The notes below the pieces were generated by a model. The model had not been told where the DNA came from. It was given only the letters and a program-made list of their open reading frames with translations, and did not search any database. Below are positions 1-6,569 of a stretch of 11,438 nucleotides of DNA, piece after piece. A program made the translations under genes and the position numbers. The stretch comes from an uncultured Corynebacterium sp. (GTDB lineage Bacteria > Actinomycetota > Actinomycetes > Mycobacteriales > Mycobacteriaceae): positions 1 to 11,438 of the forward strand of contig CAJZGD010000064.1 of NCBI GenBank assembly GCA_915275065.1, given 5' to 3'. The first letter of the stretch is position 1; every line of letters begins with the position of its first letter.

Positions 1-680
1 CCCACGCCTGCGACCCGGTTTCCGCCTACGGCGGCGTGATTGCCGCCAACCGGGAAGTGACCGTGGAAATGGCAAACCAGGTGGCCGGTATCTTCACCGA
101 GGTCATCATCGCCCCCAGCTATGAGGAAGGGGCGGTGGCGGTGCTGTCGGCAAAGAAGAATCTTCGCGTCCTCCAAGCCCCCCAGCCGGCCGAACAAAAA
201 TTTGAATCACGGGAAATCTCCGGCGGCGTGCTAGTGCAGCAGCGCGACCTCTTGACCGCCGCCGGCGACAACCCGGACACCTGGAAGCTGGTGGCCGGGC
301 CGGCAGCCTCCCCGGAATTACTGCGGGAGCTGGAGTTTGCCTGGCGGGCCGTGCGGGCGGTCAAATCCAATGCGATTCTGCTCGCCAAAGATGGCGCCAC
401 CGTGGGCGTGGGCATGGGGCAGGTCAACCGGGTCGATGCGGCCAAACTGGCCGTGGAGCGTGCCAACACGCTCGCGGGTGATGAGCAGCGGGCCGTGGAA
501 TCCGTGGCCGCCTCGGACGCGTTTTTCCCATTCGCTGATGGGTTCGAAATCCTGGCGGCGGCGGGGGTGACGGCCGTGGTACAGCCGGGCGGTTCCATCC
601 GCGATGATGAAGTGATTGCGGCCGCAGAGAAAGCCGGAGTGACAATGTATCTGACCGGGGCCCGGCACTTCGCGCACTAA
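1..680 (+). CDS. purH: PurH, C-terminal part (AICAR transformylase domain), 5' end cut by window
   Basis: Bifunctional purine biosynthesis enzyme (AICAR formyltransferase plus IMP cyclohydrolase), cytosolic, catalysing the last two steps to IMP. The reading frame is open from base 3, and only about 225 C-terminal residues of the roughly 520-residue family length are present. What remains belongs to the formyltransferase half. The first complete codons read HACDPVSAYGGVIAANRE, a strongly conserved family stretch. Further on come VKSNAILLAKDGATVGVGMG with NRVDAAKLA, then SDAFFPFADG, the QPGGSIRDDE loop, and the usual C-terminal ending TGARHFAH. The IMP cyclohydrolase domain and the formyltransferase Lys-His active-site segment lie upstream of the window. 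The stop TAA overlaps the stop of the convergent CPBP gene by 4 bases. No terminator separates the two. Confidence 0.97.
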   Translation, partial: HACDPVSAYGGVIAANREVTVEMANQVAGIFTEVIIAPSYEEGAVAVLSAKKNLRVLQAPQPAEQKFESREISGGVLVQQRDLLTAAGDNPDTWKLVAGPAASPELLRELEFAWRAVRAVKSNAILLAKDGATVGVGMGQVNRVDAAKLAVERANTLAGDEQRAVESVAASDAFFPFADGFEILAAAGVTAVVQPGGSIRDDEVIAAAEKAGVTMYLTGARHFAH

Positions 681-1639
681 CGGTCCTGATATTCGCCGGC
701 CTTCGCGGTCGGCGCCGGGTACGGGGACTGTTCGGGCTCGGATGGTCGGCGTTGGTCTTCCCGATTCGTGGCCTGGCCTGGTGGCTGGGCCGGAAACCGG
801 CCGGTGCTCAGCAACACCACCAGGAGCAGTCCGGGCAGAATCCAGCCGCTCCAACCAAAAATCGTGAACTGGACCATGTCGGTGGGCTGGTCGCCGGTAA
901 GCATCGGCACCGCAATGAGCACTGCGCTATTAGCGCAGGTCAACACCGTGTGCGCCACCACCGGTGGCCATAAGGAATCGCTATAAAGCCGCAGCCATGC
1001 CAGCACACCCCCCACCACAATCCCCATGCCGCAAATGGCAACAAGCGACACCACCATGGAAATCCCATGGTAAAGATAACCCAAATAGATCAGTGGCGAA
1101 TAGCTTAGTCCCCAAATAATGCCGCTCACCACAATCGCCGGCACTCGCCCCAGCGGCAGCAGATGAGGCAGCAGCCAACCCCGCCACCCCAACTCGGCCC
1201 CCACGGCAAGAACCAGATATGGCAGCCACCCATAGGGAGAATAGGTGCTGGCCATAGCGGCCTTCAACGCCGAAGTAAGCGCACTAGCAGTCACATCTAA
1301 AAGCCCAATGGTGACCGCGAGATAAAGCGACCCAAAGACGAAAACCACAAAACTTACCGGAGCAATAACCAAACAGGCCAAGAATTTCAGCGGCGACGCC
1401 CACCCTAAAAAACCCAACGCGCGCAATTCGCGAATGTGGCTGATATATCGCTTCTCAACAATCCCCATGGTGGCAAGCGCCGCAATCCCCGGGCTGCACA
1501 CCATGAGACACATGAGCGGCGCAAACCACGGATTATGCAACCAATCACTATTGGTCAGCAGCAGTGTCAACAACCAGGCGAGGGTAAAGGAAATCAGCAG
1601 ATAAGTCACAATGGCCTGGATATTCACTTTAGCCGGCAT
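677..1639 (-). CDS. CPBP-family intramembrane protein (CAAX protease-like), catalytic motifs degenerate
   Basis: A 320-residue polytopic membrane protein with about eight hydrophobic segments, starting at residues 10-30, 38-58 and 85-113, and a polar, proline-rich cytosolic-looking tail from residue 281. The core fits the CPBP (CAAX protease and bacteriocin-processing, PF02517) family: AELGWRGWLLPHL at 148-160, IIWGLSYSPLIYLGY at 174-188 and LWPPVVAHTVLT at 223-234. Active relatives have EExxxR, a histidine in GLWHxP and HxxxN. Here the first Glu is Ala148, the second-motif His is Tyr180 and the Asn is Thr234. Only Glu149, Arg153 and His230 remain, so proteolysis is doubtful. Family members often act in bacteriocin immunity or membrane-protein processing; the job of this one is unknown. 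ATG start with a GAGAG-type ribosome site about 7 bases upstream. It lies 171 bases after the ABC permease gene on the same strand and may be read with it. Confidence 0.85.
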   Translation of the reverse strand: MPAKVNIQAIVTYLLISFTLAWLLTLLLTNSDWLHNPWFAPLMCLMVCSPGIAALATMGIVEKRYISHIRELRALGFLGWASPLKFLACLVIAPVSFVVFVFGSLYLAVTIGLLDVTASALTSALKAAMASTYSPYGWLPYLVLAVGAELGWRGWLLPHLLPLGRVPAIVVSGIIWGLSYSPLIYLGYLYHGISMVVSLVAICGMGIVVGGVLAWLRLYSDSLWPPVVAHTVLTCANSAVLIAVPMLTGDQPTDMVQFTIFGWSGWILPGLLLVVLLSTGRFPAQPPGQATNREDQRRPSEPEQSPYPAPTAKAGEYQDR

Positions 1640-1775
1640 AATCAGTCTCTCGTTGGTTTGAGTCGGTTACTGCCCCACAAGAATAGCAACCATCACGGTG
1701 CAAAGCGGGGAGGCGCCGGGTTCGGCGTTGTGCACAAACCCGACAGTAATGTGGGTTGGGTTGGAAAACCGCAGA

Positions 1776-1794
1776 CGCCCCACTGGTGGGGGCG
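1776..1794 (-). terminator. Possible weak terminator or processing hairpin after the ABC permease gene
   Basis: A GC-rich hairpin of seven pairs with one bulged G and a four-base loop lies 17 bases past the permease stop on the minus strand. The T run that follows (TTTT, at about 1765-1768) is short and seven bases away from the stem. It may reduce rather than block reading into the CPBP gene. The rest of the gap 1640-1810 holds a second inverted repeat (CGGGTT/AACCCG, 1717-1742) and no strong promoter that I can see. Confidence 0.3.
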
Positions 1795-1810
1795 GGGCCA
1801 ACCAAAAACC

Positions 1811-2557
1811 TTATGCGGTCTTATCCCACCGGAATAACACCGTGCTGAGCAGGCCAAACACGGCAGCAAACCCGACGAGCACCAGCACCGACACCATCGG
1901 CCATGAGGTGCCCAACCAGGCGGCCCGCACCAATTCGGTGATGTGATGCACCGGAGAGCACGCCATCGCGGTGCGCACACCCGCCGACAACCCCTCGGTG
2001 GGGAAGAACGCCCCAGACGACATGATGAGGATAATCAGCAACCCATTGCTGATGCCATTAGCGGCAGCCACACTGGGATACACCGCGGCCAGCGTGTAAC
2101 CAATCGCCAGCATCGTCACCAGCCCAAACACCAGGGAAGCTACCAGCAGCATCAGATGCTGGGGCATGCTGACGCGGAACACCACAAGCCCCACCACCAG
2201 GGTGAGTATCGCCCCCACAAGCCCCAGCACAAAATTCACCGTAAGATCCGCTGCCACATAGGTTGATGCTTTCAGTGGGGTGACCCGCAGCCGACTCAGC
2301 GCACCCGTGGACCGCAGCATCAACTGGTTTTGTGGCACCAGGGCAATGCCCACCATCAAAATCGACATGATCGTCACACCAGGCAGCATGTTATCAACAA
2401 ACCCATGCCCACCAAACTGTGGTTGCGGATCATTGCCGAAAATGCCCCCCAAAATCAACAGCAGCATGGGTGAGAACACAATGACGAAGAAAAACCCGAT
2501 CGGTTCCCGCAATTGCGACTTGAAAAAAGCTTGAGTGAGATGACTATAGGCGGTCAT
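1811..2557 (-). CDS. ABC-2 type transporter permease (drug/bacteriocin exporter class)
   Basis: A 248-residue integral membrane subunit of an ABC exporter, of the DrrB/YadH-like ABC-2 class. Six hydrophobic segments are visible at about residues 20-40, 60-78, 103-127, 134-158, 168-186 and 221-243, the standard count for this family. The conserved stretch before the last extracytoplasmic loop reads MSSGAFFPTEGL (179-190), a match to the ABC-2 signature region. The cytoplasmic loop STGALSRLRVTPL (83-95) resembles the coupling loop that touches the ATPase. The start follows the ATPase stop by nine bases, and its AAGG ribosome site lies at the ATPase gene's end, so the two are coupled and should form a heterotetramer. 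The substrate cannot be told from sequence; hydrophobic drugs, peptides and lipids are known for relatives. Confidence 0.92.
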   Translation of the reverse strand: MTAYSHLTQAFFKSQLREPIGFFFVIVFSPMLLLILGGIFGNDPQPQFGGHGFVDNMLPGVTIMSILMVGIALVPQNQLMLRSTGALSRLRVTPLKASTYVAADLTVNFVLGLVGAILTLVVGLVVFRVSMPQHLMLLVASLVFGLVTMLAIGYTLAAVYPSVAAANGISNGLLIILIMSSGAFFPTEGLSAGVRTAMACSPVHHITELVRAAWLGTSWPMVSVLVLVGFAAVFGLLSTVLFRWDKTA

Positions 2558-2566
2558 GATTCTGCC

Positions 2567-3487
2567 TTACGCTTGTAATGAACGGCCGGTGAGATTAAGG
2601 AATACATCCTCCAACGTCGCCGGATTGAGTGACATGTGTGCTGGTGAAACATGCTGGTCGGTAAGAACCTGCATGACATGAGGGGTGAAATCTCCCCTCC
2701 CAATGACGGTGACATCCTGACCCTGAACCTGCACCGAGGTAACCCCGGGGATCGCCTCTAGTAGGGCAGGCTGTATCGTCCCGGAAACCGAGAACTTCAG
2801 GGTTGAACCCTGGGTGAATTCGTCAATGAGTTCGTCCGGTGTTCCCTCCGCAATGATGTGTCCAGCATCCATGATGGCGATGCGGTCACACAGCGTTTGC
2901 GCCTCCTCCATGGAGTGCGTCGTGAGAATGACCGTGCGGCCGGCAGCCTTCAAATCCCGCAAAATATCCCAAATCTTCAGGCGCGACTGGGGATCCAGCG
3001 CCGACGTGAGCTCGTCAAAGAATAATAATTCCGGGTTATGGATGAGTGCGAGGGCAATGAACACCCGCTGCCGCTGCCCGCCCGAAAGCTTATCGACGAA
3101 CGCCCCAGCTTTCGCTGCCAATCCCACCGACTCCAATACCGTCATGGGGTCCTGGGATTGCGGGTAAAACGACCCAAATGTGGCCAGGACCTCGATCACC
3201 TTCAACCGAGGAATCACCCGAGCCTCTTGCAACTGTGTGCCGATCCGGGCCATGAGTTCCTGCCGGTCGCGCCGGGGATCTAGGCCTAACACTTTGACGG
3301 CGCCGCTGGTGGGGGCGTCAAGTCCCTGAAGCTGATGCAGCAGGGTAGTTTTGCCGCAACCATTGGGGCCTAAGAGGCCAAAAATCTGGTGTGGTTCGAT
3401 GGTGAGGTTGATGTGGTCATTGGCCTTGACCTTGGGAAAATATCGACTCGAATCCAAGCATTGGATGGCGGGAGGCATGGTTATCAC
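2567..3487 (-). CDS. ABC transporter ATP-binding protein (DrrA-like)
   Basis: ATPase subunit of the exporter whose permease follows directly. 306 residues from a GTG start at 3487, or 303 from an ATG at 3478. The GTG overlaps the stop of the AbrB gene by 4 bases (GTGA), which suggests translational coupling, but the ATG start is also reasonable. All ATPase motifs are present: Walker A GPNGCGKTT (40-48), Q-loop near Gln85-Gln87, signature LSGGQRQR (134-141), Walker B LLFFDE (154-159), D-loop SALD (162-165) and H-loop His191 in TTHSMEEA. The residue after the catalytic Glu is Leu160 where most relatives have Pro. Residues from about 230 on form the C-terminal extension typical of DrrA-type exporters, ending in a LEDVFLNLTGR motif that is very common in that class. 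Confidence 0.94.
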   Translation of the reverse strand: MITMPPAIQCLDSSRYFPKVKANDHINLTIEPHQIFGLLGPNGCGKTTLLHQLQGLDAPTSGAVKVLGLDPRRDRQELMARIGTQLQEARVIPRLKVIEVLATFGSFYPQSQDPMTVLESVGLAAKAGAFVDKLSGGQRQRVFIALALIHNPELLFFDELTSALDPQSRLKIWDILRDLKAAGRTVILTTHSMEEAQTLCDRIAIMDAGHIIAEGTPDELIDEFTQGSTLKFSVSGTIQPALLEAIPGVTSVQVQGQDVTVIGRGDFTPHVMQVLTDQHVSPAHMSLNPATLEDVFLNLTGRSLQA

Positions 3488-3702
3488 TTCTTTTCCATGG
3501 TGGGGGGTTGGTTGGGGAGCAGGGAGTCAATTGCGGTGGTTGGCAGAATGGCGATTCCCTGGTCAATATCGGCCAGGAGGAGGAGTTTGTCGCCAGGCTG
3601 GTAGCCAAACATGTCGCGGGCTCCCTTGGGGATCACGATTTGGCCTTTGGGGCCGAGGGTGACTGTTGCCGCGAACTTTCCTGGAAACACTTGCTTATCC
3701 AT
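3484..3702 (-). CDS. AbrB/MazE/SpoVT-family DNA-binding regulator
   Basis: A 72-residue protein with one swapped-hairpin (SpoVT-AbrB) domain, residues about 10-55: ATVTLGPKGQIVIPKGARD followed by a PGDKLLLL strand. The GQIVIPK core is the hallmark of the family. Such proteins bind DNA as dimers, either as transition-state or autoregulators or as antitoxins. No toxin gene lies next to it; instead it leads a transporter operon, so it is most simply a local regulator of the ABC genes. ATG start with an AAAGGA ribosome site about six bases upstream. The last codons (EKK, TGA) overlap the start of the ATPase gene. The C-terminal 15 residues are polar and proline-containing. Confidence 0.85.
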   Translation of the reverse strand: MDKQVFPGKFAATVTLGPKGQIVIPKGARDMFGYQPGDKLLLLADIDQGIAILPTTAIDSLLPNQPPTMEKK

Positions 3703-3740
3703 GGTATTCCTTTTCCGTTCTTGTTGTACCTGGTAAGAAA

Positions 3741-3770
3741 AGTATAACTCCGTAGGATAATGGTTATCAA
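3741..3770 (-). promoter_or_regulatory. Promoter of the abrB-like/ABC operon
   Basis: On the minus strand, a -35 box TTGATA (3770-3765) and a -10 box TATACT (3746-3741) are separated by 18 bases. Both are close to the vegetative sigma consensus. Transcription would begin near 3734, leaving about 30 bases of leader with the AAAGGA ribosome site before the AbrB start at 3702. This is one of the best-formed promoters in the window. Confidence 0.6.
3756..3768. promoter_or_regulatory. Inverted repeat GATAA-TGG-TTATC, candidate operator
   Basis: A perfect 5-3-5 inverted repeat covers most of the -35 box of the minus-strand promoter and lies about 54 bases upstream of citE on the plus strand. The position would suit a repressor. 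Read as GATAAT-G-GTTATC it also resembles the 6-1-6 arrangement of Fur/Zur-superfamily boxes. Autoregulation by the AbrB-type product is the simpler idea, though those proteins often bind less defined AT-rich sites. No binding is shown by the sequence alone. Confidence 0.4.
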
Positions 3771-3809
3771 CAAAATGTGAAGAACGCCACCTGGGAAACG
3801 TCGAAAAGC

Positions 3810-3815
3810 TAACAT
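3810..3815 (+). promoter_or_regulatory. Candidate -10 box (TAACAT) for leaderless citE transcript
   Basis: TAACAT ends six bases before the citE ATG at 3822, so transcription would start at or next to the start codon. There is no ribosome-binding sequence at normal spacing, which supports a leaderless mRNA. No good -35 box is visible 17 bases upstream. Confidence 0.4.
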
Positions 3816-3821
3816 AAAACC

Positions 3822-4646
3822 ATGACGCTCTACGTACCTGGACCAGCCATCCTCTTCGCCCCAGCCGGTCGCCCCGACATCATCCCCAAGGCCGCGGCCA
3901 AAGCCGACATGGTCATCCTCGACCTCGAAGACGGCGCCGGCGACATTGATCGCGACCAGGCCTACCGTAATATTCGTGATTCCAACCTTGACCCCCAGGC
4001 AACCATCGTGCGCATCGTCGGCCCCACCGACCCGAATTTTGCCGCTGATCTGGAATTTGTGCGTACCACGCCCTACACCACGGTCATGGTGCCCAAGGTG
4101 TACGCGGACCTACCCGCGGGCCTGGACGGGCTCAATATCATCGCCATGATCGAAACCCCCCAAGCAGTAGTCAATATCAATAAGATTGCCGAACATCCCC
4201 AGGTTGTGGCCCTGTTTTGGGGTGCCGAAGACCTCACCATGGGGCTCGGTGGCACCCACTCCCGGTACCTGGGTGACGAACCCCGCACCGGCAGCTACCG
4301 GGACACCATGCGAGTGACCCGCGCGCTCATGCACATTCATGCGGCAGCCGCCGGTAAACTCACCATCGACGCCGTATACGCCGACTTCCACGACCCCGAC
4401 GGCCTCTACGCCGAGGCCCTCGACGCCGCTCGGTCCGGTTTCGCCGCCAGCGCCTGCATTCACCCCAAACAGGTCGACGTTATTCGGCGCGCCTACCGGC
4501 CTGATGCCGAACAAATCGACTGGGCCCGCCGAGTCGTCGCGGAAGCACAACACCACCCCGGGGCCTTCCAACTCGACGGAGAAATGGTCGATGCCCCCCT
4601 CATTTCCCAAGCTCACCGGGTATTAGACCGGGCGGGGTCCCGCTAG
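3822..4646 (+). CDS. citE: CitE-like protein (HpcH/HpaI aldolase / citrate lyase beta family)
   Basis: A 274-residue TIM-barrel lyase of the CitE/CLYBL group, which acts on acyl-CoA substrates such as citryl-, malyl- or citramalyl-CoA with Mg2+. Visible family features are LFAPAGRPDIIPKA (11-24), the VILDLEDG strand (31-38), Arg64 in TIVRI, the metal-binding Glu111 in AMIETP, Asp137 in WGAEDL, and ACIHPKQVDVI (211-221). The length is usual for stand-alone CitE. No citrate lyase alpha or gamma gene is present here, so this is a CitE-like enzyme and not part of a full citrate lyase; the true substrate is open. It probably begins as a leaderless mRNA. Its TAG stop shares the palindrome CTAG with the stop of the convergent amtR gene. 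Confidence 0.93.
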   Translation: MTLYVPGPAILFAPAGRPDIIPKAAAKADMVILDLEDGAGDIDRDQAYRNIRDSNLDPQATIVRIVGPTDPNFAADLEFVRTTPYTTVMVPKVYADLPAGLDGLNIIAMIETPQAVVNINKIAEHPQVVALFWGAEDLTMGLGGTHSRYLGDEPRTGSYRDTMRVTRALMHIHAAAAGKLTIDAVYADFHDPDGLYAEALDAARSGFAASACIHPKQVDVIRRAYRPDAEQIDWARRVVAEAQHHPGAFQLDGEMVDAPLISQAHRVLDRAGSR

Positions 4647-5311
4647 GAATCCATATCGGCCAAGAGCTCCAAGGTGCGTTCCAGGCGATTCTCGGGCAGC
4701 GGCGCGCCCAAAACCGCGAGGGCGGCGTCGGCAAGCATGATGGCGAGCGACGGCAACCGGGTAGCGCTGAGCGGTTCGGGCGCCACCCCATCATTCGGGC
4801 GCATCTCAATCACCGACAAAGCAATATGGAACGGCAAACCCGCACGGGGATCATCCGGGCCCACAATCTTGGCGGCAATCGACCGAAACACCGCCTGCAA
4901 CTGGGTGCGCTGCTGATGATATTCGGAAAACTCGGGGCTGCTGGCCACCGGCAATTGATACAGCCTCCCCACATTCCACCTGGTAGACAGCAACAACCGG
5001 CACTCCGCGGCCGTCAGCGCCCACAACCTGAGCGGCGCCGGCACGTCAATCTCTTCAAACTTGGCCGCCAACGCAGTTGAAGGTGTGACCGTGGAGGTAA
5101 GCAAGGCCAAAAAAATCTCGGTTTTCGACGGGAAATGATAATACAGGCTGGCCTGGCGAATACCCACGGCATCAGCAATCTGATGAGTGGAGGTTGTGGC
5201 AAAACCCTGGGTGGTAAATAACTCGGCGGAGGCATCCAAAATCTCCTCCCGAGCCGTATTGCCGCGCCGACGGGAATTATTTTTCCGCGGCCTACCCACT
5301 GCACCAGCCAT
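4643..5311 (-). CDS. amtR: AmtR, TetR-family master regulator of nitrogen control
   Basis: A 222-residue TetR-type repressor. The DNA-binding domain spans about residues 20-67 (REEILDASAELFTTQGF, then TSTHQIADAVGIRQASLYYHF), and the recognition helix includes RQASLYYHF at 52-60. The basic N-terminus MAGAVGRPRK, the segment LLLSTRWNVGRLYQLP (106-121) and the stretch LPFHIALSVIEMR (159-171) match what I remember of C. glutamicum AmtR, as does the length. Known role there: it represses ammonium uptake and assimilation genes such as amt, gltBD, glnA and urease, and is released by adenylylated GlnK. ATG start with AGG about eight bases upstream. It converges on citE with a 4-base stop overlap. I see no AmtR-type operator in this window by eye. 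Identification is by memory of the sequence plus the neighbourhood. Confidence 0.92.
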   Translation of the reverse strand: MAGAVGRPRKNNSRRRGNTAREEILDASAELFTTQGFATTSTHQIADAVGIRQASLYYHFPSKTEIFLALLTSTVTPSTALAAKFEEIDVPAPLRLWALTAAECRLLLSTRWNVGRLYQLPVASSPEFSEYHQQRTQLQAVFRSIAAKIVGPDDPRAGLPFHIALSVIEMRPNDGVAPEPLSATRLPSLAIMLADAALAVLGAPLPENRLERTLELLADMDS

Positions 5312-5345
5312 TGATTACCTGTCACTCCATTCCATTTCCCCAGGA

Positions 5346-5376
5346 TCTGCGACACCCTGCCGGCAAAAATCGCAGA
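5346..5376. repeat. Nested inverted repeat in the amtR leader
   Basis: The arms TCTGCGA (5346-5352) and TCGCAGA (5370-5376) are perfect inverted repeats, and between them lies the palindrome TGCCGGCA (5358-5365). The element is 35 bases upstream of the amtR start and, if the TATGAT at 5393-5388 is the promoter, inside the transcript. It could form an RNA hairpin or be a protein-binding site. It is not followed by a T run, so it is not a terminator. Confidence 0.45.
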
Positions 5377-5387
5377 GATAAACAACA

Positions 5388-5455
5388 ATCATATACCCCT
5401 ACCACCCCAGCCCGTTACCCCAGACACCATCATAGCGGGAGACCCAGCGTGGCAA
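5388..5455 (-). promoter_or_regulatory. Candidate amtR promoter region
   Basis: Two TATGAT hexamers lie on the minus strand, at 5393-5388 and 5434-5429. The second has a TTGCCA -35-like box (5455-5450) at a short 15-base spacing. The first is closer to the gene but has no recognisable -35. Either would leave a leader of about 70-110 bases. I cannot choose between them. The rest of the 181-base gap 5312-5492 holds no gene I can support. Confidence 0.3.
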
Positions 5456-5492
5456 TGGCAGCCAGAACGGTAGGTTGCGGCGGCTGCGGTGG

Positions 5493-6428
5493 TTACGGCG
5501 CTATCTCATCCTCCAACCCATAATCCCGGGCCAGCGCGTGCGCCACATCCGACACCATGCGGGTGCTCGCGCCAAATACGCTCCGTTGGATCGCCGGCAA
5601 CGACTCCGCCGTGGTCTCGTGACTATGCACCCGGTCGACAAACCGCTGCAATTGCAGTTGTAGACCGGCATGCCACGCCTGCCGCAGATAATCCGCCTGA
5701 TTGCCGGTCATCACCCCCGCCTGCTGTGCATCACGCACCCGCGCCAAAGTCGAAAACTCTTGCGATTTCGCCGCCACGCCCGCCCACCGGGCCAACGCAA
5801 TAATGGGATAAAGCAGATCCCGGCGCACATTCACCACAACATGCTTATCGGGCAGCCCATCGAAAAGCTTCAGGCTGGGCGGCCGATGCCCCAATGCCTC
5901 CCGGAGAAATAATATTGGATCAGCTACCCGAAGTACTTCGGCCAAACACCAGGTCCCGGCGTCGGCAAACACGGCAAGCTCACCATAATTATGGTGCTCG
6001 GCATGCTCCCGAATTGTCGCCAACCAATCCTGCCGATATCGGGCGTGCACACCTAGCGTTGTGGGTTGCGACACCAGCCCCACCTGGGTAATGAGCTGCG
6101 CCAACGGTTCCGTATCAATATCATCCGTGGCCAAACCGCACGGGCATTCGACCAGCCATTGGATGGGGGAGGACGGCAAAGCATCACCACGCCCCACCGG
6201 ACCCGTGAGTACCAAGGTGGCGCCACCCGTGAGCTCCCGGGCCCCGGCGGAATGCAGCGTGTCCGTGACCAATTGGGAAAACCAACTCACCATGTCCTGC
6301 GGGTGTTCGCCATGATTGAGGGCATTACGAATGAGATCTTGCGATTCCGCCAGCACGCCCCGCACCGCCGCCGCTGAATGGCACCGGGGGGCCTGCTCTG
6401 CGAGTTCGACCAGTGAAGCATGTAACAC
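5493..6428 (-). CDS. DUF294/GlnD-like nucleotidyltransferase-superfamily protein, probably non-catalytic
   Basis: 311 residues from a GTG at 6428. The frame stays open to an ATG at 6521, but that ATG lies inside the terminator of the ribosomal operon upstream, so GTG is the better start; a TACATT box seven bases before it fits a leaderless mRNA. The C-terminal half (about 200-300) is a helical bundle like DUF294_C: a DLLYPIIALARWAG stretch, then STLARVRDAQQAGVMTG and an alternating hydrophobic run to 266. Around residues 70-92 it has the remnant of the nucleotidyltransferase site: VLTGPVGRGDALPSSPIQWL, where active relatives have GSEGRxExxxxxDxD. The Asp pair is replaced by Ser-Pro-Ile-Gln. 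The cyclic-nucleotide and CBS domains often found at the N-terminus of such proteins are missing. Next to amtR, a role in nitrogen signalling is tempting but is inference only. Confidence 0.7.
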   Translation of the reverse strand: MLHASLVELAEQAPRCHSAAAVRGVLAESQDLIRNALNHGEHPQDMVSWFSQLVTDTLHSAGARELTGGATLVLTGPVGRGDALPSSPIQWLVECPCGLATDDIDTEPLAQLITQVGLVSQPTTLGVHARYRQDWLATIREHAEHHNYGELAVFADAGTWCLAEVLRVADPILFLREALGHRPPSLKLFDGLPDKHVVVNVRRDLLYPIIALARWAGVAAKSQEFSTLARVRDAQQAGVMTGNQADYLRQAWHAGLQLQLQRFVDRVHSHETTAESLPAIQRSVFGASTRMVSDVAHALARDYGLEDEIAP

Positions 6429-6435
6429 GACAATG

Positions 6436-6441
6436 AATGTA
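6436..6441 (-). promoter_or_regulatory. Candidate -10 box (TACATT) of the DUF294-like gene
   Basis: TACATT on the minus strand ends seven bases before the proposed GTG start at 6428. There is no ribosome-binding sequence in between, consistent with a leaderless transcript. No clear -35 box is seen. Confidence 0.35.
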
Positions 6442-6499
6442 ACACACCGCTTAGCGCATCGCTCGAAAAGGCTTCGGATGTGGAGCATATGGGTTTTCG

Positions 6500-6534
6500 A
6501 AAACACAAAACGCCCGACCATGAAAGGTCAGGCG
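6500..6534 (-). terminator. Rho-independent terminator of the rpmB-rpmG-rpsN-rpsR operon
   Basis: On the minus strand the stem CGCCTGACC / GGTCGGGCG (nine pairs with one G-U) closes a six-base loop and is followed by TTTTGTGTTTT. The wobble pair works only on the minus strand, which confirms the direction. It lies 35 bases past the rpsR stop. Confidence 0.85.
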
Positions 6535-6569
6535 CATCAAGCTGTTGTGTTCCCCGGCCGGGAAAGAAT

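Noticed and set aside
318..854. Minus-strand open frame opposite purH and its 3' junction
   Set aside because: It overlaps the conserved purH coding sequence and the CPBP gene; its composition is typical of an antisense frame in GC-rich DNA.
3484..3702. AbrB-type protein as antitoxin of a toxin-antitoxin pair
   Set aside because: No PIN, MazF or other toxin-like gene is adjacent; the next gene is an ABC ATPase with overlapping reading frames.
3703..5492. AmtR operators (CTAT-N6-ATAG type) near amtR or citE
   Set aside because: No convincing match by eye on either strand; a motif scan would be needed to exclude weak ones.
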